This document shows positions 23,736-32,423 of a stretch of 64,000 bases of DNA, piece after piece. How positions within the stretch are numbered: the stretch's first letter is position 1; every line of letters starts with the position of its first letter. The stretch comes from Prochlorococcus sp. scB241_528O2. GTDB taxonomy: Bacteria; Cyanobacteriota; Cyanobacteriia; PCC-6307; Cyanobiaceae. Both the position numbers and the translations under genes were made by a program. Location: assembly GCA_000634115.1 (NCBI GenBank), contig JFLJ01000113.1, forward strand, positions 1-64,000, in the 5' to 3' direction. Under the pieces are notes generated by a model that was not told where the DNA came from, made no database searches, and saw only the letters and a program-made list of their open reading frames with translations.

Positions 23736-23942
23736 TTAATTAACTTCTGATTCCCTGTCATAAGTCATTCCTGATTGTTCCATCCATTCAGCTTTAGTTT
23801 TACAATTTTGTTTGTGATTAAAGATGTGAACGCCTTCAATAATAATCATTATGGATAGAAGCAAAACAGGAATAAAATATACAGGGGAAGATATTACTTC
23901 TCTATATTTGATTTGAGCAATGAACTCCCTGTAATTAAACAT
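23736..23942 (-). CDS. Single-span membrane protein (68 aa)
   Basis: ATG at 23942. A membrane helix at about residues 20-37 (PVYFIPVLLLSIMIIIEG) is preceded by a basic segment and followed by a soluble tail with one Cys (NCKTKAEWMEQSGMTYD). It converges with arsR, 18 bases away, and is divergent from pstC. Family unknown. Confidence 0.65.
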   Translation of the reverse strand: MFNYREFIAQIKYREVISSPVYFIPVLLLSIMIIIEGVHIFNHKQNCKTKAEWMEQSGMTYDRESEVN

Positions 23943-24119
23943 CCCTCAGTTTCTATTCCATAAATATTATTCACCTATGGTTAAGTAAAGTTAAAGAAAA
24001 AATTTTTTAAGATGTTAAGTTTAAGGATGTTAACTTTTCATGACTTTCATATACCTTTAACCCCTCTTAAAGTCTTTTCCAATATTTAGTAGTAAATTTA
24101 TAGAAGTATTCTTTTTTTA

Positions 24120-25067
24120 ATGGAAGAGAAATTAACTCTTTTCAAGAATCGTAAAAGATTCGGAATTGAAAAAAATATAGATTTAATCTTTAAAAATACA
24201 ACCCTAACCTTGTCTAGTCTGGTTGGAATAGTACTTTTTGGAATTATTTTAGTAGTCTTTTTTCAGTCATTTGAATCATTTTCAAGATATGGCTTGAAGT
24301 TTCTTGTGACATCTGAATGGAATCCAGTAAAAGATGAATATGGAGCTTTTACAGCAATATATGGGACATTAGTTACTTCTCTTCTTTCATTATTGATTAC
24401 TATCCCTTTAGGTGTTGGAACTGCGATATTTATTACAGAGGATTTTGTTCCGAAATTTGTCAGAGAAATAGTAGGTTCATTTGTTGAATTACTAGCAGCT
24501 ATACCATCTGTCGTATTGGGATTATGGGCGATATTTGTTATGGAACCTTTCTTTAGAGAGTTTTTTGTTTTTTTACATAAATTCTTTGGTTGGATTCCTT
24601 TATTTAGTTCGGAGCCTGCAGGTCGGAATTCACTTTTGGCGATAATAATTTTAATGGTAATGCTTTTACCAATAGTGACCTCGATAGCTAGAGATAGTCT
24701 GAATCAAGTTCCCAAAAAGCTTAGGAATGCTTCCTATGGAATTGGTGCAAGTAGATGGAAAACTATATTTTCGGTAATTTTGCCTGCTGCATTATCAGGA
24801 ATTATGGCAGGAGTTCTATTGGCGTTAGGCAGGGCAATGGGTGAAACCATGGCTGTAACGATGATTATTGGAAATTCTAATGCATTTAGTTGGTCACTAT
24901 TATCTCCTGGATATACCATCTCTTCTATGCTTGCAAACCAGTTTGGTGAAGCCGATGGAAGTCAGGTCTCATCACTTTTTTATGCGGCTTTTGTACTAAT
25001 GATCCTATCTTTAGTGGTTAATATCTTTGCTCAATGGCTAGTTAAGAAATTTAGTCTCAAATATTAG
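24120..25067 (+). CDS. pstC: Phosphate ABC transporter permease PstC (315 aa)
   Basis: Six membrane helices and the permease EAA-like loop (RNASYGIGASRWKTIFSVIL) that contacts PstB. First of three tightly packed genes; pstA starts directly after its TAG. The upstream 120 bases hold several TTAAG/TTAAA words (23981, 23991, 24007, 24015, 24021) but without a clean 11-base period, so the Pho box here is unclear. Works with PstA and PstB in the plasma membrane. Confidence 0.93.
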   Translation: MEEKLTLFKNRKRFGIEKNIDLIFKNTTLTLSSLVGIVLFGIILVVFFQSFESFSRYGLKFLVTSEWNPVKDEYGAFTAIYGTLVTSLLSLLITIPLGVGTAIFITEDFVPKFVREIVGSFVELLAAIPSVVLGLWAIFVMEPFFREFFVFLHKFFGWIPLFSSEPAGRNSLLAIIILMVMLLPIVTSIARDSLNQVPKKLRNASYGIGASRWKTIFSVILPAALSGIMAGVLLALGRAMGETMAVTMIIGNSNAFSWSLLSPGYTISSMLANQFGEADGSQVSSLFYAAFVLMILSLVVNIFAQWLVKKFSLKY

Positions 25068-25967
25068 ATGATTATGAATTCTCTTTATTACCAGAAAAAA
25101 CTATCACGAAATGTAGGAGATAAATTTTTTACTTCTTTATCAGTTTTTTGTGCACTCATTGCAATTCTTCCTTTGATTTTTCTGGTTACATATATTCTTA
25201 TTAAAGGGGGAGCTCAAATCACACCAGAATTATTTACTTTAGAACCAAATCCTCCTGGAGATGATTTAGATGCAGGAGGTATTAATCCTGCATTAATTGG
25301 GACACTAGTAATTACAACTATTGCTTCAATTATTTCCATACCAGTAGGTGTTGGCGGTGGCATATATCTAGCTGAATATTCAAACGGAGGACCTTTTTCA
25401 AAATTTATTAGATTCGGAGTTAATGTTTTAGCTGGTGTTCCTTCAATAATTGCCGGTGTATTTATTTATGCCTTAATCGTTTCAACAAAAATTTTATTTG
25501 GCAGTATGTACAGTGGTTTAGCAGGAGGTATGGCTCTTTCAATATTGATGTTGCCTACAGTTATAAAAACTACTGATGAAGGTTTAAAGTTAGTACCAAA
25601 TGAATTAAGGTATGCTTCTCTAGGCATAGGAGCAAGTATGTATACAACAATATTAAAAATAACTTTACCCACAGCATTTAGATCTATTGCTACTGGGGTT
25701 GTGCTTGGAATCGCAAGGGCTGCAGGCGAAACAGCACCTTTGATATTTACTGCTTTATTTTCTTACTACTACATAGTAGGTTTTGAAGATTTGTTTTACG
25801 AGATGGGCTCATTAGCTGTCTTGATATATAATTTTGCCCTTGAACCTTATGATGCACAGAATAAACTAGCCTGGGCGGCTTCCTTTATTCTTGTCATATC
25901 AATACTAACAGTTAATATCTTTTCAAGGATATTGGCCGCTTTTACTGAGAAAACTAAGAGGGTATGA
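25068..25967 (+). CDS. pstA: Phosphate ABC transporter permease PstA (299 aa)
   Basis: Second permease with the loop [19 protein letters not shown] and the C-terminal block [18 protein letters not shown] typical of PstA. Start is ATG at 25068, immediately after the pstC stop (a second ATG is at 25074). pstB follows after one base. Confidence 0.93.
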   Translation: MIMNSLYYQKKLSRNVGDKFFTSLSVFCALIAILPLIFLVTYILIKGGAQITPELFTLEPNPPGDDLDAGGINPALIGTLVITTIASIISIPVGVGGGIYLAEYSNGGPFSKFIRFGVNVLAGVPSIIAGVFIYALIVSTKILFGSMYSGLAGGMALSILMLPTVIKTTDEGLKLVPNELRYASLGIGASMYTTILKITLPTAFRSIATGVVLGIARAAGETAPLIFTALFSYYYIVGFEDLFYEMGSLAVLIYNFALEPYDAQNKLAWAASFILVISILTVNIFSRILAAFTEKTKRV

Positions 25968-25968
25968 A

Positions 25969-26778
25969 ATGATTAAAAACACTAAAAAGTCGCAAAATAA
26001 AAACATTTTATCTCTTGAGGATGTTTCTATTAGTTATGGCACTTTTGAAGCGGTAAAAAATGTTTTTTTAAATTTTAAAGCAGGAGATATAACTTCACTC
26101 ATTGGCCCTTCGGGTTGTGGTAAATCAACCGTTCTTAGAGCTTTGAATAGAATGAACGATTTAATCCCTAATTGTTCGTTAAAAGGGACAGTCCTCTTTG
26201 ATGGAACTAATATTTACGATAAAAGAGTAGATCCAGTTGAAGTGAGAAGAAGAATCGGAATGGTTTTTCAGCAGCCTAATCCTTTTCCAAAATCTATCTA
26301 CGAAAATATTGCATTCGGAGCAAGAATCAATGGCTTTACTGGAGATATGGATGAATTAGTGGAAAGTTCCTTGAGAAAAGCTGCTGTATGGAGTGAATGT
26401 AAGGATAAATTAAATGATAGTGGTTACTCTTTATCTGGCGGACAACAACAGAGATTATGTATCGCTAGAACTATTGCAATTGAACCTGAAATAATTCTAA
26501 TGGATGAGCCATGCTCAGCTTTGGATCCTATATCTACCTTGAAAATAGAAGAGACGATGCATGAACTAAAGAAGAATTACACAATAATTATCGTTACTCA
26601 TAATATGCAACAGGCATTAAGAGTTAGTGATATGACTGCATTTTTTAATGCTATTGAATATGAAGATGGTGATGGAGGGAAAGTCGGCTATCTTGCCGAA
26701 TTTGATTCGACAAAGAAAATTTTTAACTCTCCAAAAGAAAAAACTACTCAGGAATACATATCTGGTAAATTTGGTTGA
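25969..26778 (+). CDS. pstB: Phosphate ABC transporter ATPase PstB (269 aa)
   Basis: Walker [10 protein letters not shown] (46-54), Q-loop [10 protein letters not shown], signature LSGGQQQR, Walker B/D-loop [11 protein letters not shown] and switch His in VTHNMQQ. Usual length for the family. It energises PstCA. Confidence 0.95.
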   Translation: MIKNTKKSQNKNILSLEDVSISYGTFEAVKNVFLNFKAGDITSLIGPSGCGKSTVLRALNRMNDLIPNCSLKGTVLFDGTNIYDKRVDPVEVRRRIGMVFQQPNPFPKSIYENIAFGARINGFTGDMDELVESSLRKAAVWSECKDKLNDSGYSLSGGQQQRLCIARTIAIEPEIILMDEPCSALDPISTLKIEETMHELKKNYTIIIVTHNMQQALRVSDMTAFFNAIEYEDGDGGKVGYLAEFDSTKKIFNSPKEKTTQEYISGKFG

Positions 26779-26884
26779 GGTTAAATTTTTACCTTTAAAA
26801 GAATGATTTTTAGCTTTAAGCCAGATAGGGGTAGACAAACAGTATAAATACCTATATAGTTATTTCGAATTAGTAAGTTTATCT

Positions 26885-26974
26885 TTGAAAAACTATCCTT
26901 TACTACCTTTCTTGATTTTTGCAGGGGCTCTAATAACAACGGCAACTATAGGATTGCCTGTATTTACTTCATAA
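26885..26974 (+). CDS. Possible hydrophobic microprotein (29 aa)
   Basis: TTG at 26885, TAA at 26972-26974. MKNYPLLPFLIFAGALITTA then TIGLPVFTS is one hydrophobic helix with helix-breaking ends, unlike chance frames here. No ATG is available and the frame upstream is open only to 26825, so the start is uncertain. Confidence 0.35.
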   Translation: MKNYPLLPFLIFAGALITTATIGLPVFTS

Positions 26975-27005
26975 TTTAAAAGTATTTTCTTCGGCAGGTA
27001 ATTTT

Positions 27006-27161
27006 ATGGTTTCAATAATAAATAAAGTATTAATTGGAAGTCCTCATAAAATCTTATTAAATGGAAATTTATTTGACTTTATAAGAAAAAGAGAGAATAT
27101 GAATCTGTGTGGGAGTGAAAAATCTGTATTAAAACCATTTTTAAAAGTGGTTAATTTCTAA
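27006..27161 (+). CDS. Possible small basic protein (51 aa)
   Basis: ATG at 27006, TAA at 27159-27161. Basic, mixed composition (VLIGSPHKILLNGNLFDFIR, then KRENMNLCGSEKSVLKPFL). Located between the previous micro-ORF and a coiled-coil micro-ORF, all on the same strand. No family. Confidence 0.35.
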   Translation: MVSIINKVLIGSPHKILLNGNLFDFIRKRENMNLCGSEKSVLKPFLKVVNF

Positions 27162-27171
27162 TTTATTTATC

Positions 27172-27318
27172 ATGGATAAAACTAAAGAACAGTTAGAAAA
27201 ACTAAGAGAAGTGGCAGAAGCATCTCTTACAAAAACGGATGAACTTCAAAAAGTTCTTGCTCAGATTGAAGCTTTAATGTCTAGAGAAGAATCACAAACA
27301 TTATCAAAGAAGAAATAA
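27172..27318 (+). CDS. Small coiled-coil protein (48 aa)
   Basis: ATG at 27172, TAA at 27316-27318. Clear heptad-type helix (TKEQLEKLREVAEASLTKTD and ELQKVLAQIEALMSREE) with a lysine tail. Composition is rich in Ala/Leu/Glu, unlike random frames. Family unknown. Confidence 0.6.
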   Translation: MDKTKEQLEKLREVAEASLTKTDELQKVLAQIEALMSREESQTLSKKK

Positions 27319-27424
27319 TCATAAAAAAACCTTGGATTTTGTACTTTTTATTACACCTTTACGTTTCCATCTTAGTTATTAATTAAATATACAGATCCCG
27401 TTCCAAAGTTTTCTGTTAGGTCTC

Positions 27425-27475
27425 GAGGTCTTACCTTCTTTAAGTAAAAGACCTCTTTAATTTCTTATTTTTTTA
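27425..27475 (+). terminator. Rho-independent terminator
   Basis: GAGGTCTT (27425-27432) pairs perfectly with AAGACCTC (27448-27455), then a T-rich tail. It separates the plus-strand genes from the minus-strand secreted-protein gene. Confidence 0.7.
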
Positions 27476-27492
27476 ATTAATATTTTTCTTAT

Positions 27493-27795
27493 TTAATTAA
27501 TAACTTTATAGATTTCTTTCTTGCATACGTTTACGTCGAATAATTCTGTATTAACTATCTCGATTCCTGTTTTTTCAGTAACTTTAACAGTAGCATTGCA
27601 TTCATCTTGTTTTAGAGCTAGATAACTAGGCTTTTTATTGTTTAAATCTAATTCAATATCAGATTCAGAATCTTCTTTATATTGTTCCATGACCAGGGTA
27701 AGTGCCTCTATCTCAACAGAAAAATTCTCATTTGCATTTGTTCCAAATGAATTGATAAGAAATGGAAATAAAATCAAGGCTATTAATTTTTTCAT
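27493..27795 (-). CDS. Secreted small protein (100 aa)
   Basis: A signal peptide MKKLIALILFPFLINSF with cleavage near TNANE. The mature part is acidic (EQYKEDSESDIELDLNNKK) with two cysteines that could form a disulfide. ATG at 27795. Family unknown. Confidence 0.7.
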   Translation of the reverse strand: MKKLIALILFPFLINSFGTNANENFSVEIEALTLVMEQYKEDSESDIELDLNNKKPSYLALKQDECNATVKVTEKTGIEIVNTELFDVNVCKKEIYKVIN

Positions 27796-27941
27796 TTCTA
27801 TAAAATGGGTTTATTTTTTTTATAACGTGGATTTAACGCTAAAGAAAGGGGCATTAGCTTTTTATTTTTTATAATCTATTCTTTTTATCAAAAAATAGAC
27901 CTATACTGACTAATTTAATTGATTAGAAAAATAAGTGAGAA

Positions 27942-27978
27942 TTTTAGTATCAATTGCTATATTCAATTGATACTAAAA
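27942..27978. repeat. Perfect 15-bp inverted repeat
   Basis: TTTTAGTATCAATTG (27942-27956) and CAATTGATACTAAAA (27964-27978) around a 7-nt loop. It lies 22 bases beyond the 3' end of the IF2_N-domain gene, so it probably terminates that transcript, although no strong T tract follows on either strand. Confidence 0.7.
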
Positions 27979-28000
27979 GTCATTTTAATAAGATTTTTAC

Positions 28001-28294
28001 TTAATAATTATGTTTCGATATAAGTCTATTTGCAAAATATTTTATCTTTACTTTTTCTGCAATTTTTATTGGACTGTTTTTTTTGTTGACTTTATTTTTA
28101 TTTAAAATAACTATTTCATCTGATACATTTTTACCAGTTTCAAAATAACTTTTAATTTGCGCTGATTCTTGTTCATTTAATCTTTTTGTCGCCCCTTTTG
28201 CATTTATTCCAAGTTTCTTACAGGCTAATAATATTCTATTACTTTCGACATTAAGTTCTTTAGCAATAGCGAAAATTGGAGTGTTTTTAGACAT
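28001..28294 (-). CDS. Orphan IF2 N-terminal-domain protein (97 aa)
   Basis: Residues 5-55 match the small helical domain found at the N-terminus of bacterial initiation factor IF-2: IFAIAKELNVESNRILLACK followed by KLGINAKGATKRLNEQESAQ. In IF-2 the domain is repeated and precedes the GTPase; here it stands alone with a lysine-rich tail (NKNKVNKKNSPIKIAEKVK). No GTPase follows. It may bind RNA or the ribosome, or be a DNA-binding helix set; both are inference. ATG at 28294. Confidence 0.7.
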   Translation of the reverse strand: MSKNTPIFAIAKELNVESNRILLACKKLGINAKGATKRLNEQESAQIKSYFETGKNVSDEIVILNKNKVNKKNSPIKIAEKVKIKYFANRLISKHNY

Positions 28295-28391
28295 TATTTT
28301 CTTTACTATGGAATTTATTAATAATAGTATATTTATAAATTAATAATTTATTGTATCTTTAACTATTATTAATTTCAAATTTTTTTATACT

Positions 28392-29711
28392 TTACGCTAC
28401 ATCATCTTCTAAATTATTTAACTCATTAAACTTTCTTTTCATGGTTGGATTATTTCTAGTTAATTTCTTAACCGTTAAATCTTGAGATTTGCTGTCAGCA
28501 GATAGAAGGTGTTTTTTTGAGAGAATTAAAGCCTCCTTAGTTTTTTGTAAATGAGTTATTGATTTATCAATTTCTAAAATTGCATCATTAAATCTATCTT
28601 GGGCTAGTGATACATTTTTACCAACTGCATTCTTAAATTGATCAAGAGTACTTTCAAAGTTAGTTATGTCGTAATTCTCTCGTTTCATTAAATCAATTTG
28701 GGATTTAAATTTTAGAGTTTCCATAGATGCATTTCTTAGTAGAGAAATAATCGGCAAAAAGAATTGTGGTCTTATGACATACATCTTTGGAAATCTATGA
28801 GAAACATCTACTATGCCCGAATTATATAATTCACTATCTGGTTCTAGAAGAGAAACTAGTACTGCATACTCACAAGATTTTTGTCTTCTATCCTTATCTA
28901 ATTCTTTTAAAAAATCTTCGTTTTTTCTTTTATTAGTTCCATTTATACTTTCATTCTTCATCTCAAACATTATGGATACTATTTCAATTTTATTATCATC
29001 AAACTCTCTAAATATATAGTCACCTTTACTTCCAGAAGTTACATCGTTATCTTTTTCAAAATAAGAGTTTTTAAATGCTGTAGCGCGATTAAGATTGAAT
29101 TGGTTCTCGCAATGGATTTCTAAGGTTTCGCCTACCATTTTTGTAGACAATCTAGATTTCATTTCTCTTAACTCCTGAATAGTCAGGTCTCTTTCACTAA
29201 TTTTGCTTTTAAACTTTTCTTCAATCAATTTTTCATTTATTGATTGTTCAAGCTTAATCTTTTCAATGGAAGTTGTTAATAATGAGTTTTCTTTCTCTAA
29301 TTTAGTAACAGCTTCATTAACTTTATTTTTTAATGATAATTCTGAAATTAAATACTGGTTTTTAATTTCATCCTTTAATTTGTTTAATTCATTGTTCAGT
29401 ATATTTATTTTATTTGATGCTTTATTTCTTAAATCATTCACAGCATTTATTTTCTTCTCTTCAGCAATATTTAATTTAGATTCAAGAGCTTGAATCTCAT
29501 TTTCTTTAATGCGGTTTTGTTCTATGTATTGTATTTTTAATTCTTGCTTTAGAATTTCCAAAGCTTTTTTATTATCTTCTTCAGCCAATAGAAGTCTTTC
29601 TTTTATTTGTTTATTAAATTCTTCGTCTTTAATTTGAAGAAGTATTTCTTCAAAGCTGCTAGGATCAATTCGGAAAGTTTTGCCGCATGAGGGACATTTT
29701 ATATCTTTCAT
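28392..29711 (-). CDS. DUF2130 coiled-coil protein (439 aa)
   Basis: Starts with half a zinc ribbon (CPSCGKTF, residues 5-12), then a long coiled coil (about 25-190), then the DUF2130 domain: LEIHCENQFNLNRATAF, SYFEKDNDVTSGSKGDYIFR, IVSIMFEMKNESIN, NEDFLKELDKDRRQKSCEYA and SHRFPKMYVIRPQFFLPII. The D-x(n)-ExK arrangement (GDYIFRE ... FEMK) resembles a PD-(D/E)XK nuclease core, but that is inference. The family is common on bacterial accessory DNA with unknown function. A ribbon-helix-helix gene lies directly upstream on the same strand. Confidence 0.85.
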   Translation of the reverse strand: MKDIKCPSCGKTFRIDPSSFEEILLQIKDEEFNKQIKERLLLAEEDNKKALEILKQELKIQYIEQNRIKENEIQALESKLNIAEEKKINAVNDLRNKASNKINILNNELNKLKDEIKNQYLISELSLKNKVNEAVTKLEKENSLLTTSIEKIKLEQSINEKLIEEKFKSKISERDLTIQELREMKSRLSTKMVGETLEIHCENQFNLNRATAFKNSYFEKDNDVTSGSKGDYIFREFDDNKIEIVSIMFEMKNESINGTNKRKNEDFLKELDKDRRQKSCEYAVLVSLLEPDSELYNSGIVDVSHRFPKMYVIRPQFFLPIISLLRNASMETLKFKSQIDLMKRENYDITNFESTLDQFKNAVGKNVSLAQDRFNDAILEIDKSITHLQKTKEALILSKKHLLSADSKSQDLTVKKLTRNNPTMKRKFNELNNLEDDVA

Positions 29712-29842
29712 TTTTTAATTACAAAATTAATATTTGAAACGATTTAATATTCGAATTAATTAAAAAGAATATTATTCTTGACTAAGAATAAACAATGATT
29801 GAATGTTATGCATTAAAAAATAAAATAAATATTCAATAGAAG

Positions 29843-30211
29843 TTATATTAATCCAGATTCTTTAAGAATATTAATTTTATTTGCTAATTCAATATCTGCA
29901 GATGATATTGAGCGATCTAATGTTTTGTGAGAAGAAACTGTATAACCACTATCATCAACAAATTCATCTTCTCCATCTTTTAAATGCATATTCTCATTTT
30001 GTGCATCTTTTAAAATATCCGATTTATATAAATTTGATTTCTTAATATTGCTATATCCAAAATTTGCAATTCCTCTGGAATCTAATGCTTCCTCAACTAA
30101 TATCCCAACAACTTTTGATCTACTAATGGATTCACTTTTGGATATTTCATCAATAATTTCAAGTACCCTTTTTCTGGGAAGATAACCTATTCTTTTTACT
30201 TTATTTTCCAT
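29843..30211 (-). CDS. Ribbon-helix-helix-type protein (122 aa)
   Basis: The N-terminal 50 residues read as an RHH fold: strand VKRIGYLPRK, helix RVLEIIDEISKSESI, then the turn SRSKVVGILVEEALDSRG. The C-terminal part is acidic and probably binds a partner. In antitoxin/regulator genes this layout gives DNA binding plus partner neutralisation. It precedes DUF2130 by 131 bases. No toxin-like gene is adjacent. ATG at 30211. Confidence 0.6.
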   Translation of the reverse strand: MENKVKRIGYLPRKRVLEIIDEISKSESISRSKVVGILVEEALDSRGIANFGYSNIKKSNLYKSDILKDAQNENMHLKDGEDEFVDDSGYTVSSHKTLDRSISSADIELANKINILKESGLI

Positions 30212-30438
30212 AATTCTTTAAATATGTCATTATTGTAACACTTATGTCAAATTTGGCCACATTTTATTCATAGTAATTAATTGTAAGTCTGGTAATGAAA
30301 GAAAGTATAATTTCAAATAACTTTCTTTGAAAGTTTTTTCTTATATAGTGATTAGGATAGTTTCATATGCTTCATCTAATTACTCTTTCAGAATATTTCC
30401 AAATATTAAAAATTTTTTCAATTTAAATTCTAAATCCT

Positions 30439-30642
30439 ATGAAAGATAAACTTTATGACAATGCTGACAGCTTCGCAATGTCATTTGACGATGAATGGAA
30501 AAGAATTAATTGTGAAGATTTACGATTAAAGATTGATAAAGTATTTGAAAATTTATCTGACCATCCTTTTTTAGTTTCTAATCCAGAGAATGCAAGAAAA
30601 ATGGCTGAATTTAGGATTTTTTCATTAAAGAAATTTCAATAA
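30439..30642 (+). CDS. Small soluble hypothetical protein (67 aa)
   Basis: ATG at 30439. Acidic, helical (AMSFDDEWKRINCEDLRLKI and ENLSDHPFLVSNPENARKM). No signal or membrane helix. Family unknown. Confidence 0.55.
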   Translation: MKDKLYDNADSFAMSFDDEWKRINCEDLRLKIDKVFENLSDHPFLVSNPENARKMAEFRIFSLKKFQ

Positions 30643-30674
30643 TTGTTTTAGTTTAAATTCCAATACTTATGGAT

Positions 30675-30848
30675 TTACATGTTTGGTGAATTAAAAAACC
30701 CCTTGCTATATAAAAATATTGTTATACCTATGATTGGACCTATACCAAATATAAAAAGTACTAATTTTGCTGAATTTTTAGTTTGACCTATTTCTTGATT
30801 TTGTTTAATAGAGTTAGTTTGTGATTTTTGTGATTTTTTGTTTTTCAT
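30675..30848 (-). CDS. Single-span membrane microprotein (57 aa)
   Basis: ATG at 30848, TAA at 30675-30677. A Lys/Gln/Ser-rich N-terminus (MKNKKSQKSQTNSIKQNQE) precedes a helix (LVLFIFGIGPIIGITIFLYS). Family unknown. Confidence 0.55.
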   Translation of the reverse strand: MKNKKSQKSQTNSIKQNQEIGQTKNSAKLVLFIFGIGPIIGITIFLYSKGFFNSPNM

Positions 30849-30984
30849 GAGAAAATCCTACTACACTGCAAAGTTAAAAACTTTTGATAAATTTTTAAAT
30901 CTCTAATATTTTTATAATTTAACCAAATTTATTTAGAATTCCTAAAAACACAATATTGTATAATGCTATTAATAAAAAGTGAAT

Positions 30985-31191
30985 ATGAGTGCAACTAAGA
31001 GAGAGGAAGTAAGTTCTCACCTTAGATATATAAGGTTAGATCTCAGAGAGATGTATCAAATGCTTATCAAAGACGATTTGTTGCCAGATCTAAATGAAGC
31101 AAAGGAAGTACATGCTCAACTTGATGCTCTACTTAATTTATTATCAGATAAAGAATTAAAAAAAATAAAAAGTCAATCAGAAAATTTTTAA
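30985..31191 (+). CDS. Small helical protein (68 aa)
   Basis: ATG at 30985 is preferred over the GTG at 30979. The whole protein is amphipathic helix (HLRYIRLDLREMYQMLIKDD and EVHAQLDALLNLLSDKELKK). Likely a helical bundle or partner-binding protein. Family unknown. Confidence 0.6.
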   Translation: MSATKREEVSSHLRYIRLDLREMYQMLIKDDLLPDLNEAKEVHAQLDALLNLLSDKELKKIKSQSENF

Positions 31192-31204
31192 ATAATAAGA
31201 ATAA

Positions 31205-31399
31205 CTATAAATAATTAGTAGCTGATTCTATTCTTTTGCGATTATCGTGCATCTGTTCTAATTTGTTGTAGATTTCTTTAATTTGCATTTGCAATACATC
31301 TGTAGAATTTATATTGCTTAAAGATTCCATCGCTGAGACTAGACTTTCCTTGGCTTCAATTAAATGTCTACATTCTTTACTGCCTGCTTCGTATGACAT
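31205..31399 (-). CDS. Small helical protein (64 aa)
   Basis: ATG at 31399. A helical hairpin-like sequence (HLIEAKESLVSAMESLSNIN, then LQMQIKEIYNKLEQMHDNRK). It converges with the 68-aa helical gene 13 bases away; both share size and all-helical layout. Family unknown. Confidence 0.6.
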   Translation of the reverse strand: MSYEAGSKECRHLIEAKESLVSAMESLSNINSTDVLQMQIKEIYNKLEQMHDNRKRIESATNYL

Positions 31400-31538
31400 G
31401 GTCTTTTAAAATTGCTATTATGACAAATATATAAAAAATTGTTCCGTATTGCTTGATACTTTTATCAAATGAAAGCCTATTATTGTAATTTTTAATACAG
31501 AGTTTGGAATTTTTTTCATTAAAGTTTAAAAAAAACAA

Positions 31539-31721
31539 ATGCAAGAAAATTCCAAAGATTATGAATTCTGTATTAAGGTGGCTTTAGATAATGCAAAAAA
31601 AAGAATTAATCTACTCAATAGTTTTGATAGAAAGTGTCTTCTAGAGGAATATAAAGAATGGATAAAGGATGGTTCAACTAAACATTCAGTTTTACTAATT
31701 AGAGAGGATCCCATTATCTAA
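31539..31721 (+). CDS. Small hypothetical protein (60 aa)
   Basis: ATG at 31539. One or two helices (DYEFCIKVALDNAKKRINLL, FDRKCLLEEYKEWIKDG) and a short end strand. Two cysteines without a metal pattern. Family unknown. Confidence 0.55.
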   Translation: MQENSKDYEFCIKVALDNAKKRINLLNSFDRKCLLEEYKEWIKDGSTKHSVLLIREDPII

Positions 31722-31742
31722 AGAATAATGTAATGAAATTTT

Positions 31743-31838
31743 TTAACTCTTTTCATTCGAAGTAACCTTAAATAAAAAATATAGGCTTACCATAAAAGTA
31801 ATTATTAGAATAATAGTTAAAGAAGAAAAATTATACAT
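31743..31838 (-). CDS. Possible one-helix microprotein (31 aa)
   Basis: ATG at 31838, TAA at 31743-31745. MYNFSSLTIILIITFMVSLY then FLFKVTSNEKS. The same frame stays open and protein-like upstream to about 31910 (KGELKINTVIIKRPRDKT) but has no ATG, GTG or TTG there, so the start may be non-canonical or the 5' end may be lost. Last of a four-gene same-strand run. Confidence 0.3.
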   Translation of the reverse strand: MYNFSSLTIILIITFMVSLYFLFKVTSNEKS

Positions 31839-31896
31839 AGTTTTATCTCTAGGTCTTTTTATAATAACAGTATTTATTTTTAATTCCCCTTTTGAT

Positions 31897-32025
31897 TCAG
31901 TTTCCTTTTAAAAGTGAAAAAATAAATTCCTTTAAATTTTCTTTTTCTAGAGAAATTTCTTTATACTTATAGTTTTTTAGTTTTTTATAAATTAAATCCA
32001 ATAAATATTCTGATTTTTCATTCAT
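31897..32025 (-). CDS. Small basic helical protein (42 aa)
   Basis: ATG at 32025, TGA at 31897-31899. It starts 3 bases after the lipoprotein gene's stop. NEKSEYLLDLIYKKLKNYKY then KEISLEKENLKEFIFSLLK is amphipathic helix. Family unknown. Confidence 0.5.
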   Translation of the reverse strand: MNEKSEYLLDLIYKKLKNYKYKEISLEKENLKEFIFSLLKGN

Positions 32026-32028
32026 AAG

Positions 32029-32385
32029 TTAAAGTTTTTTTTCTAATAAATAAATCTTTTCTTCTCCAATTTTATCTGGTTTTGTTATTTTACATCCTTT
32101 ATCTTTTTCCATGTCACAATCTTTTGTTGATGGTAAAGATTTCCATGTACAAATTTTTTCTTGAGAATCTTGTTTTAAAATAATCCATCCATCATCTAAG
32201 TATTTTGAAATACCATCTTCTCCGCAGGAAAACTTTATTTCCATTCTTTCTTTTTTTGAATTGTTATTCTGAATGATATTTTCTTCAGAATTAATTATGG
32301 GGTTCTCATTATTTATTAATGTTCTACAAGAAGTTAAGAAAGTTAAAGCTAAAAATATTTGTGAAAATTGTTTTATTCTTTTCAT
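32029..32385 (-). CDS. Small lipoprotein (118 aa)
   Basis: Signal with lipobox LTSC (cysteine at residue 20; FLALTFLTSC). The mature protein has an Asn-rich spacer and then a compact domain with several cysteines (FSCGEDG, KICTW, DCDMEKDKGCK) that could form disulfides. ATG at 32385. Probably membrane-anchored in the periplasm. Family unknown. Confidence 0.7.
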   Translation of the reverse strand: MKRIKQFSQIFLALTFLTSCRTLINNENPIINSEENIIQNNNSKKERMEIKFSCGEDGISKYLDDGWIILKQDSQEKICTWKSLPSTKDCDMEKDKGCKITKPDKIGEEKIYLLEKKL

Positions 32386-32423
32386 TTTATTTTTTTGATT
32401 AATAAATTTATGTAAATTATAGT

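Noticed and set aside
23981-24034. Pho box before pstC
   Set aside because: Several TTAAG/TTAAA words occur but the spacings are 10, 16, 8, 6 and 9, not 11, so I do not call it.
29765-29779. AAGAATATTATTCTT palindrome upstream of DUF2130
   Set aside because: Imperfect at the centre and too AT-rich to distinguish from chance.
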